From positions 186,001 to 250,000 of the forward strand of contig NZ_BNJJ01000003.1 of the NCBI RefSeq assembly GCF_016587435.1: DNA of 64,000 nucleotides, in the 5' to 3' direction. A program made the translations under genes and the position numbers. Numbering within the stretch: the first letter of the stretch is position 1; every line of letters starts with the position of its first letter. The notes below the pieces were generated by a model. That model worked only from the letters and a program-made list of their open reading frames with translations. It had not been told where the DNA came from and did no database searches. This document shows, piece by piece, positions 1 through 8,803 of the stretch. This stretch comes from Dictyobacter formicarum (GTDB lineage Bacteria > Chloroflexota > Ktedonobacteria > Ktedonobacterales > Ktedonobacteraceae).

Positions 1-1
1 G

Positions 2-3000
2 ACTCTGTTTACGATCTGCCTGGCTGTACCCGCGGGCAACGCGCAAGCAGCGCCAGCCGCGGCTCCATCTTCATCTTCACCTACACAGGATCTGGCTCAC
101 TTAGTTGATCCATTTACTGCGACAGGTTCCTCAACCAACGGACCCGGCGGTTGGAACGTTGGTAACGATTTTCCAGGCGCCGACGCTCCATTTGGTATGG
201 TACAGTTTAGCCCTGATAATGCAACTGCCTGGGCAGGTGGCTACTATTATGGCAATAATCAGATTAAGGGCTTTAGCCTGACACATCTCAGTGGGGCCGG
301 ATGTGATGTGTATAGCGATATTCCATTCACACCATACGTCGGCACGGTGAGCCAATCGCCCGCTACAAACCCTTCCCAGTACGTTTCGACTTTCTCGCAT
401 GCAAACGAATCGGCCAGTGCTGGTTATTACCAGGTGAAGCTTGACAATGGCGTAAATGTACAGCTAACTGCCAGCCAGCATAGTGGCGCTGGCCTCTTTA
501 CTTATCCCGCAGGACAGACGGCAACCATGCTGGTGAATCCCTCGGGATCAATCAATGGAGATAATGATGCCGAGGCAACCATTGGGAAGGATTACATCTC
601 TGGCTCAGCTGTAAGTGGTGGTTTCTGTGGCGCCAACGATACCTACCACGTCTATTTCTATGCGCAGTTTAGCCAGCCATTTGCGACCACCGGTACCTGG
701 TATAACGACATCGTGACACCAGGGAATACCACGGTAAAAGGCTCAAGTACAGTAGCACCAGCGGTCAAGCAGTTCGAGCAGGCACAGGCAAAAGTAGCCC
801 GGGGAACAGCTTCGCCCGCAGATGTGAAGGTTGCCAGTACTCCCCCTCTAACGACGGTTTCAGGCCCTGGCTCTGGTGCCTATGTCACCTTTAATACGAC
901 GAAGAATACAGCCATTACTGTAAAAGTTGGCCTCTCCTTCGTCAGTGTCGCCAACGCAATGCAGAACGTCAATCAGGAAAACCCAACCGGGAACTTCAAC
1001 ACCGTTTTGCAGCAGACGCAGAAGGATTGGAATCAGAAGTTGGGCGAGATTAAGGTCTCCGGTGGGACATCAACTCAACAGACCACCTTCTATACGTCGT
1101 TATATCATACACTGTTGCAACCAAACGTCTTCTCCGATGTCAATGGTCAGTATAGTGGTTTTGATGGACAGATTCATACCGCCCCGAAAGGTCACGCCCA
1201 ATATGCGAACTACTCGGGATGGGATATCTACCGTTCTGAGGTACAGTTACTCGCGCTCCTTGCCCCTCAGCAAACCAGCGATATCATTCAATCCATGGTC
1301 AACGACTATACACAAAGTGGGCAATTGCCCAAATGGGCTGCGGCAAACGGTGAGACCTACGTGATGGTTGGTGATCCTGCTGATGCGATCATTTCCGATG
1401 CGTATGCCTTCGGCGCCCGTGATTTTGACACCAGGACAGCGCTGGCGGCCATGATTAAAGAGGCGACGCAGACGAATAACATTCGTCCTGGCCTTAACTA
1501 TCTGGATAGTCTTGGCTACGAGCCATTGGGTGGCAGCTACGGTTGTTGTAACTTCTACGGTCCCGCGTCAACGACGCTCGAGTACAATACCGCGGACTTC
1601 GCTATTGGCTCATTTGCACAGGCACTTGGCGATACCGCGAACTACCAGAAGTTTACGACGCGAGCACAAGATTGGGAAAATCTGCTTAATCCTGCCAACG
1701 GCAGCCTCGAGCCTCGCAATATGGACGGCTCTTTCCCCAGTCCTTATGACCCAACCAGTGGCAGTGGCTGGGTTGAGGGCGATGGTGCGCAATACAATTG
1801 GATGGTGCCCTTCAATCTGGGTGGTCTTATCAGTGCTGAAGGTGGCAATGCCAGGTTTGTGAAGCAACTCGATACGTTCTTTACGAAACTCAATGCTGGC
1901 CCGAATGCGCCGTATGCCTTCCTGGGAAATGAGCCAACCATTGAGACACCCTGGGAATATGACTATGCTGGCGCCCCCTACAAGACCCAGCAGATCGTCC
2001 ATAATGTGGAAAGCTCACTCTGGTTCCCTGGCCCCAGTGGGATGGCGGGCAATGATGACCTTGGCACAATGTCCGCGTGGGATGTCTGGGCGAGTCTGGG
2101 TATGTTCCCAGAGACTCCGGGTACAGCCAATCTCGTGCTGGCAAGCCCACTCTTCCCAGATATCACGGTCACGCGTCCAACCGGTCAGACAATCACCATT
2201 CAAGCGCCAGGGATCACAGATAGCAATTATTATGTCCAGAGCCTGAAGGTCAATGGCACGACCAGTACACATCCCTGGCTGCCTGCTTCTTTCGTCTCTG
2301 ATGGAGGCACGCTTCAGTACGCCGTTGGGAGTACGCCAAACACAACCTGGGGGAGTAGCCCTGACGATGCCCCGCCTTCCTATCAGTATGGCTCAATCCC
2401 AACGCTTGTGTCTCTCAATCCTGGTCGCATCACCGTCGCACCGGGCGCCCAGGCACAGGCAAGTATTACCGCCCAGAATATCAGTAACGATGCGACGACC
2501 GTACAATGGAGCGCAACCCCATCAGCAGGATTGACACTTACTCCTGCCTCTGGAAGCTTTTCTGTTGCGGGCAACAGCAATGCGAATCAGTCCTTCACTG
2601 TCGCGGCTGCCGCGAATATGGCAGAAGGTGTCTACAGCATTCCGCTCACCGCGCAGACCAGTACAGGGGTAAAACTGCCTATCTCTGCCCTTACCGTCGT
2701 TGTGGCGAAACCAGGGAACCTGCTTGGACTATTCAATAACGCTGGTATCTCTAATGATGGACAGGGAAATGCTGATTTCGATGGTGATGGCTACAGTTAC
2801 TCCGCGCAGCAACTCAATGCAGCAGGCTACACACCGGGTGCGACAGTCACCGTCAACGGTATCCAATATACATGGCCAAATGTAGCAGTGGCGACATTTG
2901 ACAATGTTCAGGTGGCTGGACAAACCATTCAAACGCCAGATGCGAAGGTCGGAGCGACACACCTTACCTTCCTCGGAAGCGCTACGAATGGGCCGTCCTC

Positions 3001-3283
3001 GGGCAACGTCACGATTACCTATACCGATGGAAGTACCCAGACCGCTCAACTTGGTTTCAGCGACTGGACACTGGGAGCGGGCAATTCTCAGCCTTCATAC
3101 GGTAATGTGGTTGCTGTCAAAACCCCTTATCGTAACGCTGGACCTGGTCGAGATCAGGTGGCAACCTATGTCTTTGCGTCAGCACCTATCTCGCTTAATG
3201 CGAGCAAGCAGGTCGCGAGCATAACGTTCCCTGCTTCAGTCGACCAGGGCGCACTCCACGTCTTCGCTCTGGCCGTCTCCTGA
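2..3283 (+). CDS. Secreted GH92 family alpha-mannosidase, 5' end missing
   Basis: The frame is open from base 2, so the gene enters from outside the window. The first visible residues are hydrophobic and end in an Ala-rich NAQAAPA stretch, which looks like the end of a signal peptide; export is inferred. The GH92 catalytic part covers roughly the first 760 residues. It shows the family opening (DPF, GNDFPGA, PFGMVQFSPD), the SGWDIYRSEVQLLALL segment, a GNEP motif, and the GNDDLGTMSAWDVWASLG block whose Asp residues belong to the family's calcium and catalytic-base site. GH92 enzymes release mannose from alpha-mannosides by an inverting, calcium-dependent mechanism. After this comes a beta-rich Ig-like (NEW3-type) domain around LVSLNPGRITVAPGAQ. 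Last is a C-terminal module beginning GLFNNAGISNDG, often found behind bacterial glycosidases. The likely role is digestion of external mannan or glycoprotein. The family call is firm; the linkage specificity is not visible. Confidence 0.92.
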   Translation, partial: TLFTICLAVPAGNAQAAPAAAPSSSSPTQDLAHLVDPFTATGSSTNGPGGWNVGNDFPGADAPFGMVQFSPDNATAWAGGYYYGNNQIKGFSLTHLSGAGCDVYSDIPFTPYVGTVSQSPATNPSQYVSTFSHANESASAGYYQVKLDNGVNVQLTASQHSGAGLFTYPAGQTATMLVNPSGSINGDNDAEATIGKDYISGSAVSGGFCGANDTYHVYFYAQFSQPFATTGTWYNDIVTPGNTTVKGSSTVAPAVKQFEQAQAKVARGTASPADVKVASTPPLTTVSGPGSGAYVTFNTTKNTAITVKVGLSFVSVANAMQNVNQENPTGNFNTVLQQTQKDWNQKLGEIKVSGGTSTQQTTFYTSLYHTLLQPNVFSDVNGQYSGFDGQIHTAPKGHAQYANYSGWDIYRSEVQLLALLAPQQTSDIIQSMVNDYTQSGQLPKWAAANGETYVMVGDPADAIISDAYAFGARDFDTRTALAAMIKEATQTNNIRPGLNYLDSLGYEPLGGSYGCCNFYGPASTTLEYNTADFAIGSFAQALGDTANYQKFTTRAQDWENLLNPANGSLEPRNMDGSFPSPYDPTSGSGWVEGDGAQYNWMVPFNLGGLISAEGGNARFVKQLDTFFTKLNAGPNAPYAFLGNEPTIETPWEYDYAGAPYKTQQIVHNVESSLWFPGPSGMAGNDDLGTMSAWDVWASLGMFPETPGTANLVLASPLFPDITVTRPTGQTITIQAPGITDSNYYVQSLKVNGTTSTHPWLPASFVSDGGTLQYAVGSTPNTTWGSSPDDAPPSYQYGSIPTLVSLNPGRITVAPGAQAQASITAQNISNDATTVQWSATPSAGLTLTPASGSFSVAGNSNANQSFTVAAAANMAEGVYSIPLTAQTSTGVKLPISALTVVVAKPGNLLGLFNNAGISNDGQGNADFDGDGYSYSAQQLNAAGYTPGATVTVNGIQYTWPNVAVATFDNVQVAGQTIQTPDAKVGATHLTFLGSATNGPSSGNVTITYTDGSTQTAQLGFSDWTLGAGNSQPSYGNVVAVKTPYRNAGPGRDQVATYVFASAPISLNASKQVASITFPASVDQGALHVFALAVS

Positions 3284-3337
3284 TCTGTTTCCTACGTATG
3301 TCCATAGAGGCACGGTCACCTTTCTTTGAAAAAGGAG

Positions 3338-3377
3338 AAGGCGTGCTGGTTCAACAAAATGTGAACCAGCACGCCTT
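3338..3377 (+). terminator. Terminator-like hairpin after the mannosidase gene
   Basis: A perfect 16-bp inverted repeat (3338-3353 with 3362-3377) encloses an 8-nt loop, 55 nt after the mannosidase stop. No T-run follows on the plus strand. On the minus strand the stem is followed by a T-rich stretch (complement of 3321-3333). It probably ends transcription of the mannosidase gene or acts in both directions. Confidence 0.6.
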
Positions 3378-3563
3378 GCCCTCACAACAGCGCCTGGACG
3401 AGTTAAGAGAGTGCGATTGAGTGACTCTCCAGCAGGTCTAGCCGCCTGGATCATCGAGAAATTCCGTGCCTGGAGTGACTGCGCAATTGATTCCTTAACA
3501 ATAAACTCTATATAAAAATATATTTACTTTCCTTAAAAAAGGATGTCTTTTTAACATAAATAC

Positions 3564-3592
3564 TTGATAAAGTGGCATACAGAATATATACT
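3564..3592 (+). promoter_or_regulatory. Sigma-70 type promoter for the 3701 gene
   Basis: TTGATA at 3564-3569 and TATACT at 3587-3592 are separated by 17 nt, about 110 nt upstream of the next start codon. The rest of the 3284-3700 gap is AT-rich and shows no gene. Confidence 0.55.
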
Positions 3593-3700
3593 TTGTACTG
3601 TAAAGAAAAGAAGACCAGGCGTTCCAGCTCGCCCCCAACTATACTTCTGTCATGAAAAGATAGGGTTCGCCTTGATGAGTTAAAAAAGGAGATTCGAGCT

Positions 3701-4054
3701 ATGGCAGTCAAACTGAATCAACGAGCATTTGAACATGCCAAAAAGCTGATAGATCTAGGGAAATTTGTATTTGACGAAAAAGATATGTGGAGTGAGCATC
3801 AGCCATCTACCCACGTAGAGAACGAGTATCTTAAAGCGCATGGGTTTGGCGAATATGGGAAATGGTATCTAGGGATCGATACAGAACAGGATGAAGATAA
3901 CAAAGGCCGATACAAATTTCCATATGGTGATTTTGAAAAGGTTCACCGTTGCGGAGTGCTTTCAGCAGAAAACAGGGCCGGACAATATAAACACAACGAC
4001 ATTGAAAATGCAGCAGCCCATCTGCACGGAATGATTGATGCCGCGAAAAAATGA
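3701..4054 (+). CDS. Conserved-looking small protein of unknown function
   Basis: This 117-residue protein starts at an ATG preceded by a good Shine-Dalgarno sequence (AAAAAAGGAGA, about 9 nt upstream). It is soluble and charged, with no signal peptide or membrane segment. It begins with a helix-like KLNQRAFEHAKKLID segment, has an aromatic middle (GFGEYGKWYLGID, YKFPYGDFEKVHR) and ends with a His-containing helix (NDIENAAAHLHGMIDAAKK). I recognise no named family with certainty. It stands alone behind its own promoter and converges with the reverse-strand dehydrogenase downstream. A real gene is likely from the ribosome-binding site, promoter and coding character. Confidence 0.75.
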   Translation: MAVKLNQRAFEHAKKLIDLGKFVFDEKDMWSEHQPSTHVENEYLKAHGFGEYGKWYLGIDTEQDEDNKGRYKFPYGDFEKVHRCGVLSAENRAGQYKHNDIENAAAHLHGMIDAAKK

Positions 4055-4151
4055 GAGCCTTCTAAACCAGGTCTCCGATATGACCATCTCTGGCCTGGCA
4101 AGGCTCTCTCTGACATCCCTTTTGCAGATCATGCTCCGCGTGAAATAGCGA

Positions 4152-5195
4152 CTAAAATCGTATACCCAGCTTGATTGCATTCGCCGGATTGCGATAGATT
4201 GCAAGAAAAGCTGCAGCCGCATCTTCAAAATCAACAATAGGATCGACGATCCCATCAGAGATGAGACGCTTTTGACGAAAGAGCTCAATGAGTGTTCGTG
4301 AAATGCGCTCATTATCCCAGAGTGGATAGTCGCGTAATGGATTATCCCAGACGGGCATACTTCCAATCAATTCCAGCCGATTATGATGCCATTCAGCCCC
4401 TAATTCCAGTTCGGAGTCTCGGCCTTTATAATATCCCAATGTCACAATTCGTCCGCAATTGCGAACGGCCCGCATTGCTCCACTGAGCGCTTTATAATGT
4501 CCACTGGCCTCAATCGCAATATCTGCCCCCTGCCCCAAAACCTTGCGTACCTCCAGGCCGACATCGCATTGCGTCGGATCCAGGGTCAGGTTCGCACCAT
4601 AGCGTTCAGCAAGCGTACGACGTTTTTCGATAGGATCAACTGCTACTACATGCAAACATCCACTCATTTTCAGCATCTGCACCACGAAGAGGCCAATCGC
4701 TCCCAGTCCGAAAACAACCGCTGTGTCTCCAAGACGTGCCCTGGCATCTCGTACTGCAGTAAAGGCATAAAGAGCTGGATCAAGGCAGACCGCATCCTGG
4801 GGACTCATCGGTTCGAATAAAGGCTCAACATCGGTTTCCTCCTTTGTAAGCAGTTCCCAGGCGGGTCCATAACAATAAACGCGATCGCCCGGTTTAACTT
4901 TCGTCACCGCTTTTCCAATCTCGATCACACATCCTACCGCCATATTGCCAACTGATGATCGTCGTCCCGATGCCTGTGACCGTTCCTGTTCGCTCACCGG
5001 GACGAAAAGTCTGAGGTCAGCATCAAATCGCTGCTCGGCATGGGGAGATTTCCCACTAAAGAGGTGAAATTCCGTCCCATGCTTTATAGCAGCGAATTCT
5101 GTTTGAATGCGCACCTGATTTGCCTGGAGGTCAGCTTCTTGCTCTTCCAGAACAACAACACTCTCTGGTTTATCAACATACAAGCCCTTGAACAT
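4152..5195 (-). CDS. MDR-superfamily (zinc-type alcohol dehydrogenase-like) oxidoreductase
   Basis: The 347-residue protein has the medium-chain dehydrogenase layout: an N-terminal GroES-like fold (residues about 1-130, with VKPGDRVYCYG) and a Rossmann domain opening with VVFGLGAIGLFVVQMLK. It should oxidise or reduce a small substrate with NAD(P)H in the cytoplasm. The usual catalytic-zinc Cys near residue 40 is replaced by KHGTEFHLFSG, and the four-Cys structural-zinc loop is absent. This resembles the zinc-poor branch that includes BchC-type and sugar-dehydrogenase-like proteins, so zinc dependence is doubtful. The gene is transcribed alone, converging with the small gene at 3701. The substrate cannot be told from sequence. 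Confidence 0.82.
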   Translation of the reverse strand: MFKGLYVDKPESVVVLEEQEADLQANQVRIQTEFAAIKHGTEFHLFSGKSPHAEQRFDADLRLFVPVSEQERSQASGRRSSVGNMAVGCVIEIGKAVTKVKPGDRVYCYGPAWELLTKEETDVEPLFEPMSPQDAVCLDPALYAFTAVRDARARLGDTAVVFGLGAIGLFVVQMLKMSGCLHVVAVDPIEKRRTLAERYGANLTLDPTQCDVGLEVRKVLGQGADIAIEASGHYKALSGAMRAVRNCGRIVTLGYYKGRDSELELGAEWHHNRLELIGSMPVWDNPLRDYPLWDNERISRTLIELFRQKRLISDGIVDPIVDFEDAAAAFLAIYRNPANAIKLGIRF

Positions 5196-5609
5196 ATTAG
5201 CTCCTTCTCTAAATACACTTTTTCATTGAATTCATTATCAGTCAGCGTTGTAACGACACCATGCAACCACGAAGAAAACCCCACAGGAATATCGGTATAC
5301 CGGTGCCAGCAGCATTAGAGATGCCTCTTCGGAATAGCGGGTATGATACGCTGGGCACGCACTTGCTTAAAGGTCGCGTCCATTTGAGCACAAAACTGCG
5401 CTGGCGTCAAATATTCCTTCCTGGGTCTGGTATGGCCCAGATTGCAGTTTATAGCCTGATCAAATTTTTAAGCGAAAGCAATGAGTGCGCACTTATCTAT
5501 CCCCATTTAACTTTTCAAGTATAAAACGAGCAATTTTCGCCCACAAGAAACACAACATTAGAGAGTATAATATAAGGAGATCAGTTATGAAATAGGAAAT
5601 GATGGATTT
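5196..5609. other. Intergenic region upstream of the injection-system operon
   Basis: No convincing gene is seen. A short open frame at 5261-5524 has no ribosome-binding site and no recognisable content. A TATAAT box at 5566-5571 lies just upstream of the operon, but the matching -35 is poor. A tiny ATG-AAA-TAG frame behind a good Shine-Dalgarno (AAGGAG, near 5575) precedes the first gene. It could be a leader codon pair or chance. Confidence 0.4.
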
Positions 5610-7817
5610 ATGGAAGTAAGCTCGACTTCACTTCAGGCGAATAAACGGAGAGCCGATTTGGGTAGCCTGTTGGCGGCTTTGCAGCGGCTGGATGATCTTC
5701 TGGAACGAGCCTGCGCTATCGTCCAAGAGATTGCTGGACCCGAGAGAGCAAATGATCCTTTTCGAGGTCTTCATATCAGTCATGAAAAAGTCGTACAGCT
5801 GCTGGCCACTCCACCTGCAGCATCCTTACTCTACGTAGAAAAAAACCAGCGACCGTCGTTCAGCGAACAAGGGGACAATACTGGATCGCTGGTCTGGCTC
5901 ATCAAGGAGTTTGATTTATCTCCCTTTGACGTCGATGTATTGATGATCGCGCTGGCTCCTGAACTTGATCTGCGCTATGAGCAGCTCTATGCCTATCTAC
6001 AAGACGATGTAACGCGCAAGCTTCCAGGCGTTGATCTAGTGCTCAACCTCTTATGCGCTACTCCTGAAAGTAAGCTGACTTGTCTCGCTCGCTTCGGTCC
6101 CGGCTCCCCACTGATCAGGCATGGCCTTCTGCACCTCATTCCAGATCCTAATCAGCTTCAACCATCGCTCCTATCACACTTCTTGAGATTGGATGAGCAA
6201 CTTGTCCACCTGCTGCTGGCACAGCCAGATGTGAGCCCCTCACTCGCATCCTTCTGTTACCTGAGCACAGGGATGGAGCACAGCGAGCGGAACGAGGAAC
6301 TATCAAACATACCAGTGACATTGGTCCAGCAGAGCCTCAAAGAGCAATATCCGCTACGCTTATTTTTTCATGGTCAGCGCGGTACGGGAAAACTCCGTGT
6401 TGCAAAGACACTAGCGGCGAAGTTGTTCAAGCCATTGCTGGTCGTTGACCTGTCGGGTACCCTCAATACCAACGACAGTCTAGAATTGCTATTCAATCGC
6501 GTGTTTCGCGAGGCTCAGTTTCAGGAAGCGTTGTTGTATCTGGACAACCTGGATCGTCTCAGTGCCGATGAGCACGCTTTACAGGCCCTGTTAGCTGCCC
6601 TGGCCGAGAGTAAGATGATCACGATTCTGGCTGGTACGCAATCACATATTCCTATTCCGGTACAGAGCCGCTATACTGCGTCGGATGTAATCTTCGTACA
6701 TTTTCCAGCACCAGCTTTCTCGGAACGCCGCAGGTACTGGCAGATGTGTCTTGGGGATAGGACAGCGCTGCTAGAAACGCAGGATTTAGACGATCTGGCC
6801 ACTAGTTTCCGTCTCACCGCAGAACAGATTCGAGATGCCGTTACCTCAGCCTGCAATGCCGCCATCTGGAGAGCCGCTACTCAGAACACCCTGCCGGCAG
6901 CGGAACAGGGCTCTGCGCTCCTGAGTGCTCAACCTGCTCGTGAGGATCTGTTTGCAGCAGCCCGTAGGCAATCCAGCCATGATATAGAAGTTCTGACCCG
7001 CAAAATCGAACCGGGCTATACCTGGGATGATATCGTCCTGCCAGCCGATCAGCTGGCTCAATTGAGAGAAATCTGCAATCAGGTAAGATATCGCCATATC
7101 GTGTATGGGAAGTGGGGCTTTGATAGTAAAATGCACCTCGGTAAGGACCTTAATGTGCTGTTTTCGGGGCTACCAGGAACGGGCAAAACGATGGCAGCCG
7201 AGGTCATTGCACATGAACTGGCGCTCGACCTGTACAAAATCGACCTCTCACATGTGGTCAGCAAGTATATTGGAGAGACGGAAAAGAACCTGGACCGTAT
7301 CTTCACTGCTTCTGAAAGCACAAACGCCATTCTCTTCTTTGATGAAGCGGATACCTTATTCGGGAAGCGCTCCCAGGTCCACGATGCGCATGATCGCTAC
7401 GCAAACATTGAGGTGGGCTATCTGTTGCAAAAAATGGAGGAGTACGATGGCATCGCCATTTTAGCGACCAATATGCGCAACAATATGGATGACTCATTTA
7501 TTCGCCGTCTGAAGTTTAGTATCGAGTTCCCTTTTCCCGATGAGCCCTACCGCTACAGAATATGGCAGGGACATTTCCCTGCCGCAGCGCCCATGAGTGA
7601 CGATATTGATTTTACCTTCCTGGCGCGCCAGTTTAAACTAGCGGGCGGCAACATCAGAAATATCGTGCTCAACGCCTCTTTCCTGGCCGCTGGCGATGAG
7701 AAGTGCATTCATATGAAGCATCTGATCCTGGCCGCCAGACGCGAGTTCCAGAAAATGGGCAAGACCTGTACCGAGGCGATCTTCGGTAAATATTTCCCTT
7801 TGATTCAAGAACAGTAG
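5610..7817 (+). CDS. eCIS AAA+ ATPase (Afp15/PVC15-like)
   Basis: This 735-residue protein has two AAA modules, the arrangement of the ATPase that accompanies extracellular contractile injection systems. Residues 1-230 are helical and winged-helix-like. A degenerate first module has Walker A GQRGTGKL near residue 255. The intact second module has GLPGTGKT near residue 520, the Walker B FFDEAD near 575, and an arginine-finger-like FIRRLKFSIEFPFP segment. In characterised systems (Afp15, PVC15) this ATPase is needed for particle assembly; the exact step is not settled. The DUF4255 gene begins 15 nt after the stop, so the gene opens the eCIS operon. The chosen ATG at 5610 has only a weak AGGA upstream. 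Confidence 0.9.
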   Translation: MEVSSTSLQANKRRADLGSLLAALQRLDDLLERACAIVQEIAGPERANDPFRGLHISHEKVVQLLATPPAASLLYVEKNQRPSFSEQGDNTGSLVWLIKEFDLSPFDVDVLMIALAPELDLRYEQLYAYLQDDVTRKLPGVDLVLNLLCATPESKLTCLARFGPGSPLIRHGLLHLIPDPNQLQPSLLSHFLRLDEQLVHLLLAQPDVSPSLASFCYLSTGMEHSERNEELSNIPVTLVQQSLKEQYPLRLFFHGQRGTGKLRVAKTLAAKLFKPLLVVDLSGTLNTNDSLELLFNRVFREAQFQEALLYLDNLDRLSADEHALQALLAALAESKMITILAGTQSHIPIPVQSRYTASDVIFVHFPAPAFSERRRYWQMCLGDRTALLETQDLDDLATSFRLTAEQIRDAVTSACNAAIWRAATQNTLPAAEQGSALLSAQPAREDLFAAARRQSSHDIEVLTRKIEPGYTWDDIVLPADQLAQLREICNQVRYRHIVYGKWGFDSKMHLGKDLNVLFSGLPGTGKTMAAEVIAHELALDLYKIDLSHVVSKYIGETEKNLDRIFTASESTNAILFFDEADTLFGKRSQVHDAHDRYANIEVGYLLQKMEEYDGIAILATNMRNNMDDSFIRRLKFSIEFPFPDEPYRYRIWQGHFPAAAPMSDDIDFTFLARQFKLAGGNIRNIVLNASFLAAGDEKCIHMKHLILAARREFQKMGKTCTEAIFGKYFPLIQEQ

Positions 7818-7831
7818 TCAGCAGGAGGGAT

Positions 7832-8698
7832 ATGCCAGTGGTCGTCAGCAATCTTACGGTGATCAGCGACCTCGATAGAACATTGGAACAATTATTTCTG
7901 TTGGAGTTCGGGAATCCGCTGGACTTTGACCTCAGCTTTGCCATTCCTGACAAGGACTTTACGCCCCTCTCAAAAACCAGGAGCACGCTCAACTGCTACC
8001 TCTACGAAATCAATGAAGATCGTGAACTGCGCAGCGTTGAGCCGATTTTCCACCGCAACGCCGACGGAACGATTGACAGGCTGCCGGCGCCCACTCGCAT
8101 CAAGCTATCGTACTGCATTACAGCCTGGAGCCCAGCGCAGGCCACGCCCGGCGCTGGCCCGGAGATGGACGAGCATACCTTGCTCAGTCTGGTATTGCAG
8201 GTACTATTGAAATATCCTCTACTGCCGTCACAAGCCCTGCAAGGGTCACTGGTGGGTCAGGAGCCGCTACCATATACAACAATCATCCTCCCTGATAGCA
8301 GCAAGGCAACCAGCGACTTCTGGAGCGCCATTGGAGGACAGCTCCGGCCATCACTCGAATATAAAGTCACCATCGCGCTCCCCTATCAGCAACCTGTCCA
8401 GGGCCCAATGGTCACCTCCATCAGCCTTCGCCTGGCAGGTGATGATCCATTTTATACAATTGGCGGAACTGTCTGGGACGCAAATACGCCTCCTAAGCCT
8501 GTCGCTTCTGCCTGGGTGCGGTTAAACCAGATCGGGCATACCTATGTCACTGATGAACACGGGTGTTTTCTCATCGAACGCATCCAGGCCGGGAATTATA
8601 CTCTAACCGTCCGTGCAGTCGGCTTTCAGGAGGGAGGCCGCAGTGTGAATGTACCTGCACAAACGCACCTCTACGACGTGCATCTTACACCGTTATAG
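7832..8698 (+). CDS. DUF4255 protein with C-terminal beta-sandwich (Afp16/PVC16-like tail terminator)
   Basis: The protein has 288 residues. Residues about 1-190 match the DUF4255 layout (VVSNLTVISDLDRTLEQLF, LNCYLYEINEDRELR, LSYCITAWS), which in Afp/PVC clusters is the Afp16-type terminator that caps tube and sheath. Residues about 200-288 form a carboxypeptidase-regulatory-like beta-sandwich (GGTVWDANTPPKPVASAWVRL, TDEHGCFLIERIQAGNYTLTV), a common appendage in this group. It starts 15 nt after the ATPase with a GGAGG ribosome-binding site. A non-coding gap of 105 nt separates it from the sheath gene and may hold an internal promoter. Confidence 0.85.
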   Translation: MPVVVSNLTVISDLDRTLEQLFLLEFGNPLDFDLSFAIPDKDFTPLSKTRSTLNCYLYEINEDRELRSVEPIFHRNADGTIDRLPAPTRIKLSYCITAWSPAQATPGAGPEMDEHTLLSLVLQVLLKYPLLPSQALQGSLVGQEPLPYTTIILPDSSKATSDFWSAIGGQLRPSLEYKVTIALPYQQPVQGPMVTSISLRLAGDDPFYTIGGTVWDANTPPKPVASAWVRLNQIGHTYVTDEHGCFLIERIQAGNYTLTVRAVGFQEGGRSVNVPAQTHLYDVHLTPL

Positions 8699-8803
8699 GT
8701 ACTGCGTACGTAGCAACATTCCTCAAGGTTGTTGTGGGATCAAACCAGCAGATAACAACTGTCCAGAATGTCTCTACATACAAAGCGTTAAGAGGAGAAC
8801 ACC

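Noticed and set aside
5261..5524. Open frame of 87 codons upstream of the eCIS operon
   Set aside because: No ribosome-binding site, odd composition and no recognisable sequence; it lies in a promoter region.
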